The translations under genes were made by a program, and so were the position numbers. From Phaeovulum sp. (GTDB taxonomy: Bacteria > Pseudomonadota > Alphaproteobacteria > Rhodobacterales > Rhodobacteraceae), in NCBI RefSeq assembly GCF_030684035.1, contig NZ_JAUXPI010000058.1:1-64000 (forward strand): a stretch of 64,000 bases of DNA. Direction: 5' to 3'. A model generated the notes under the pieces. The model saw only the letters and a list, made by a program, of their open reading frames with translations. It was not told where the DNA came from and did no database searches. Of the stretch, positions 63,415 through 64,000 are shown piece after piece. Numbering within the stretch: the stretch's first letter is position 1; each line of letters starts with the position of its first letter.

Positions 63415-64000
63415 ATGCTGAACGAACTTGGCCATTTCGCGCTGATCCTCGCCTTCGCGGTGGCGCTCGTTCAATCAAGCGTGCCGCTTATCGGGGCGCA
63501 AAAAGGCTGGGCGGGCTGGATGGCGGTGGGCGAGCCCGCGGCCTCGGCGCAGTTCCTGCTGATCGCGTTTTCCTTCGGCGCGCTGACCTGGGCTTTCGTG
63601 ACCTCGGATTTCTCGCTGCAACTGGTCTTTTCCAATTCGCATACCGACAAGCCGATGCTCTACAAGATCTCGGGCGTCTGGGGCAACCACGAGGGGTCGA
63701 TGCTGCTCTGGGTGCTGATCCTCGCGGCCTTCGGGGCCTCCGCCGCCTGGTTCGGCTCGGCGCTGCCGCCACGGCTCCGGGCGCGGGTGCTTTCGGTGCA
63801 GGCGATGATCGGCGCGGCGTTTCTTGGCTTCATCATCTTCACCTCGAACCCGTTCCTGCGGCTGGTCTCGCCGCCGTTCAACGGGCAAGACCTGAACCCG
63901 CTGCTGCAAGACCCCGGTCTCGCCTTCCATCCGCCGTTCCTCTATCTCGGCTATGTCGGCCTGAGCATGGCGTTCAGCTTTGCTGTCGCGGCGCTGATCG
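63415..64000 (+). CDS. ccmF: heme lyase CcmF, N-terminal part
   Basis: The first 195 residues of the multi-TM subunit that ligates heme to apocytochrome c. The N-terminus MLNELGHFALILAFAVALVQS is diagnostic; a WGNHEGSMLLWVLILAAFG segment (near residue 90) is the conserved W-G-x-H-E-G-S region, and GLAFHPPFLYLGYVG near 170 is the next conserved part. It continues beyond the right edge. MLNEL is favoured over an ATG nine bases earlier, which is too close to GGGGAG. Confidence 0.93.
   Translation, partial: MLNELGHFALILAFAVALVQSSVPLIGAQKGWAGWMAVGEPAASAQFLLIAFSFGALTWAFVTSDFSLQLVFSNSHTDKPMLYKISGVWGNHEGSMLLWVLILAAFGASAAWFGSALPPRLRARVLSVQAMIGAAFLGFIIFTSNPFLRLVSPPFNGQDLNPLLQDPGLAFHPPFLYLGYVGLSMAFSFAVAALI

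Noticed and set aside
1-64000. tRNA, rRNA or CRISPR features
   Set aside because: No cloverleaf with a GTTCRA-type T-loop, rRNA segment or regularly spaced repeat was seen on either strand by reading.

Overview
The window is high-GC, densely packed chromosomal DNA from an alphaproteobacterium, almost certainly of the Rhodobacterales (Rhodobacter/Paracoccus/roseobacter group). Support comes from a TrcR-type (DUF1013) regulator, COQ9, a DUF1523 protein, an ALDH16-type two-domain aldehyde dehydrogenase next to deoC, CGFS glutaredoxin beside BolA, cytochrome c maturation genes next to argC, several TRAP/ABC uptake operons, and an intergenic repeat of the type common in that order. No rRNA, tRNA or CRISPR array was found.

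Layout. 0.1-0.3 kb: IS3-family orfA remnant. 0.4-11.3 kb: N-formylglutamate amidohydrolase, pyruvate kinase, rpmI-rplT, pheS-pheT (split by two low-GC genes), a GMC oxidoreductase, a GST and mscL. 11.3-18.5 kb: alanine dehydrogenase with a divergent Lrp-type regulator, rpsU, COQ9-quinone reductase-YjbR, RNase T2, TrcR, and a GabD-type aldehyde dehydrogenase. 18.5-31 kb: catabolic and peptide-uptake region with an arylformamidase-like hydrolase, a P1-type peptidase, two SDRs, and an oligopeptide ABC system with its own aldehyde dehydrogenase, binding protein and M20 peptidase, plus a lipoprotein L,D-transpeptidase on the other strand. 31.1-38.5 kb: an uncharacterised AAA+/coiled-coil/membrane-protein operon interrupted by a low-GC gene. 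39-50 kb: deoC-ALDH16, grxD-bolA, purL, and a LysR regulator divergent from indolepyruvate:ferredoxin oxidoreductase. 50-58 kb: murI, then a TetR-controlled TRAP-transporter/catabolic operon (cyclase, BKACE, OsmC, SMP-30). 58.2-60.2 kb: a low-GC restriction-modification pair. 60.6-64 kb: argC, ccmE, a GH108 endolysin with a three-TM holin (lysis pair), and the start of ccmF, preceded by a sequence matching the full CtrA box.

The most unusual feature is a pair of 90-bp structured repeats (5743-5832 and 36047-36136). They share a first hairpin whose stem differs between copies by two compensatory base-pair changes. At both sites the repeat lies just downstream of low-GC genes whose start codon overlaps the stop codon of a conserved host gene (pheS in one case, the AAA+ ATPase gene in the other), and just upstream of the next gene of the interrupted operon. 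This gene-plus-palindrome arrangement may be a small mobile or recombinational cassette, and it is the best candidate here for something undescribed. The second candidate is the AAA+ operon itself. The third is the CtrA box and a half-site near a lysis module that resembles gene-transfer-agent release genes.
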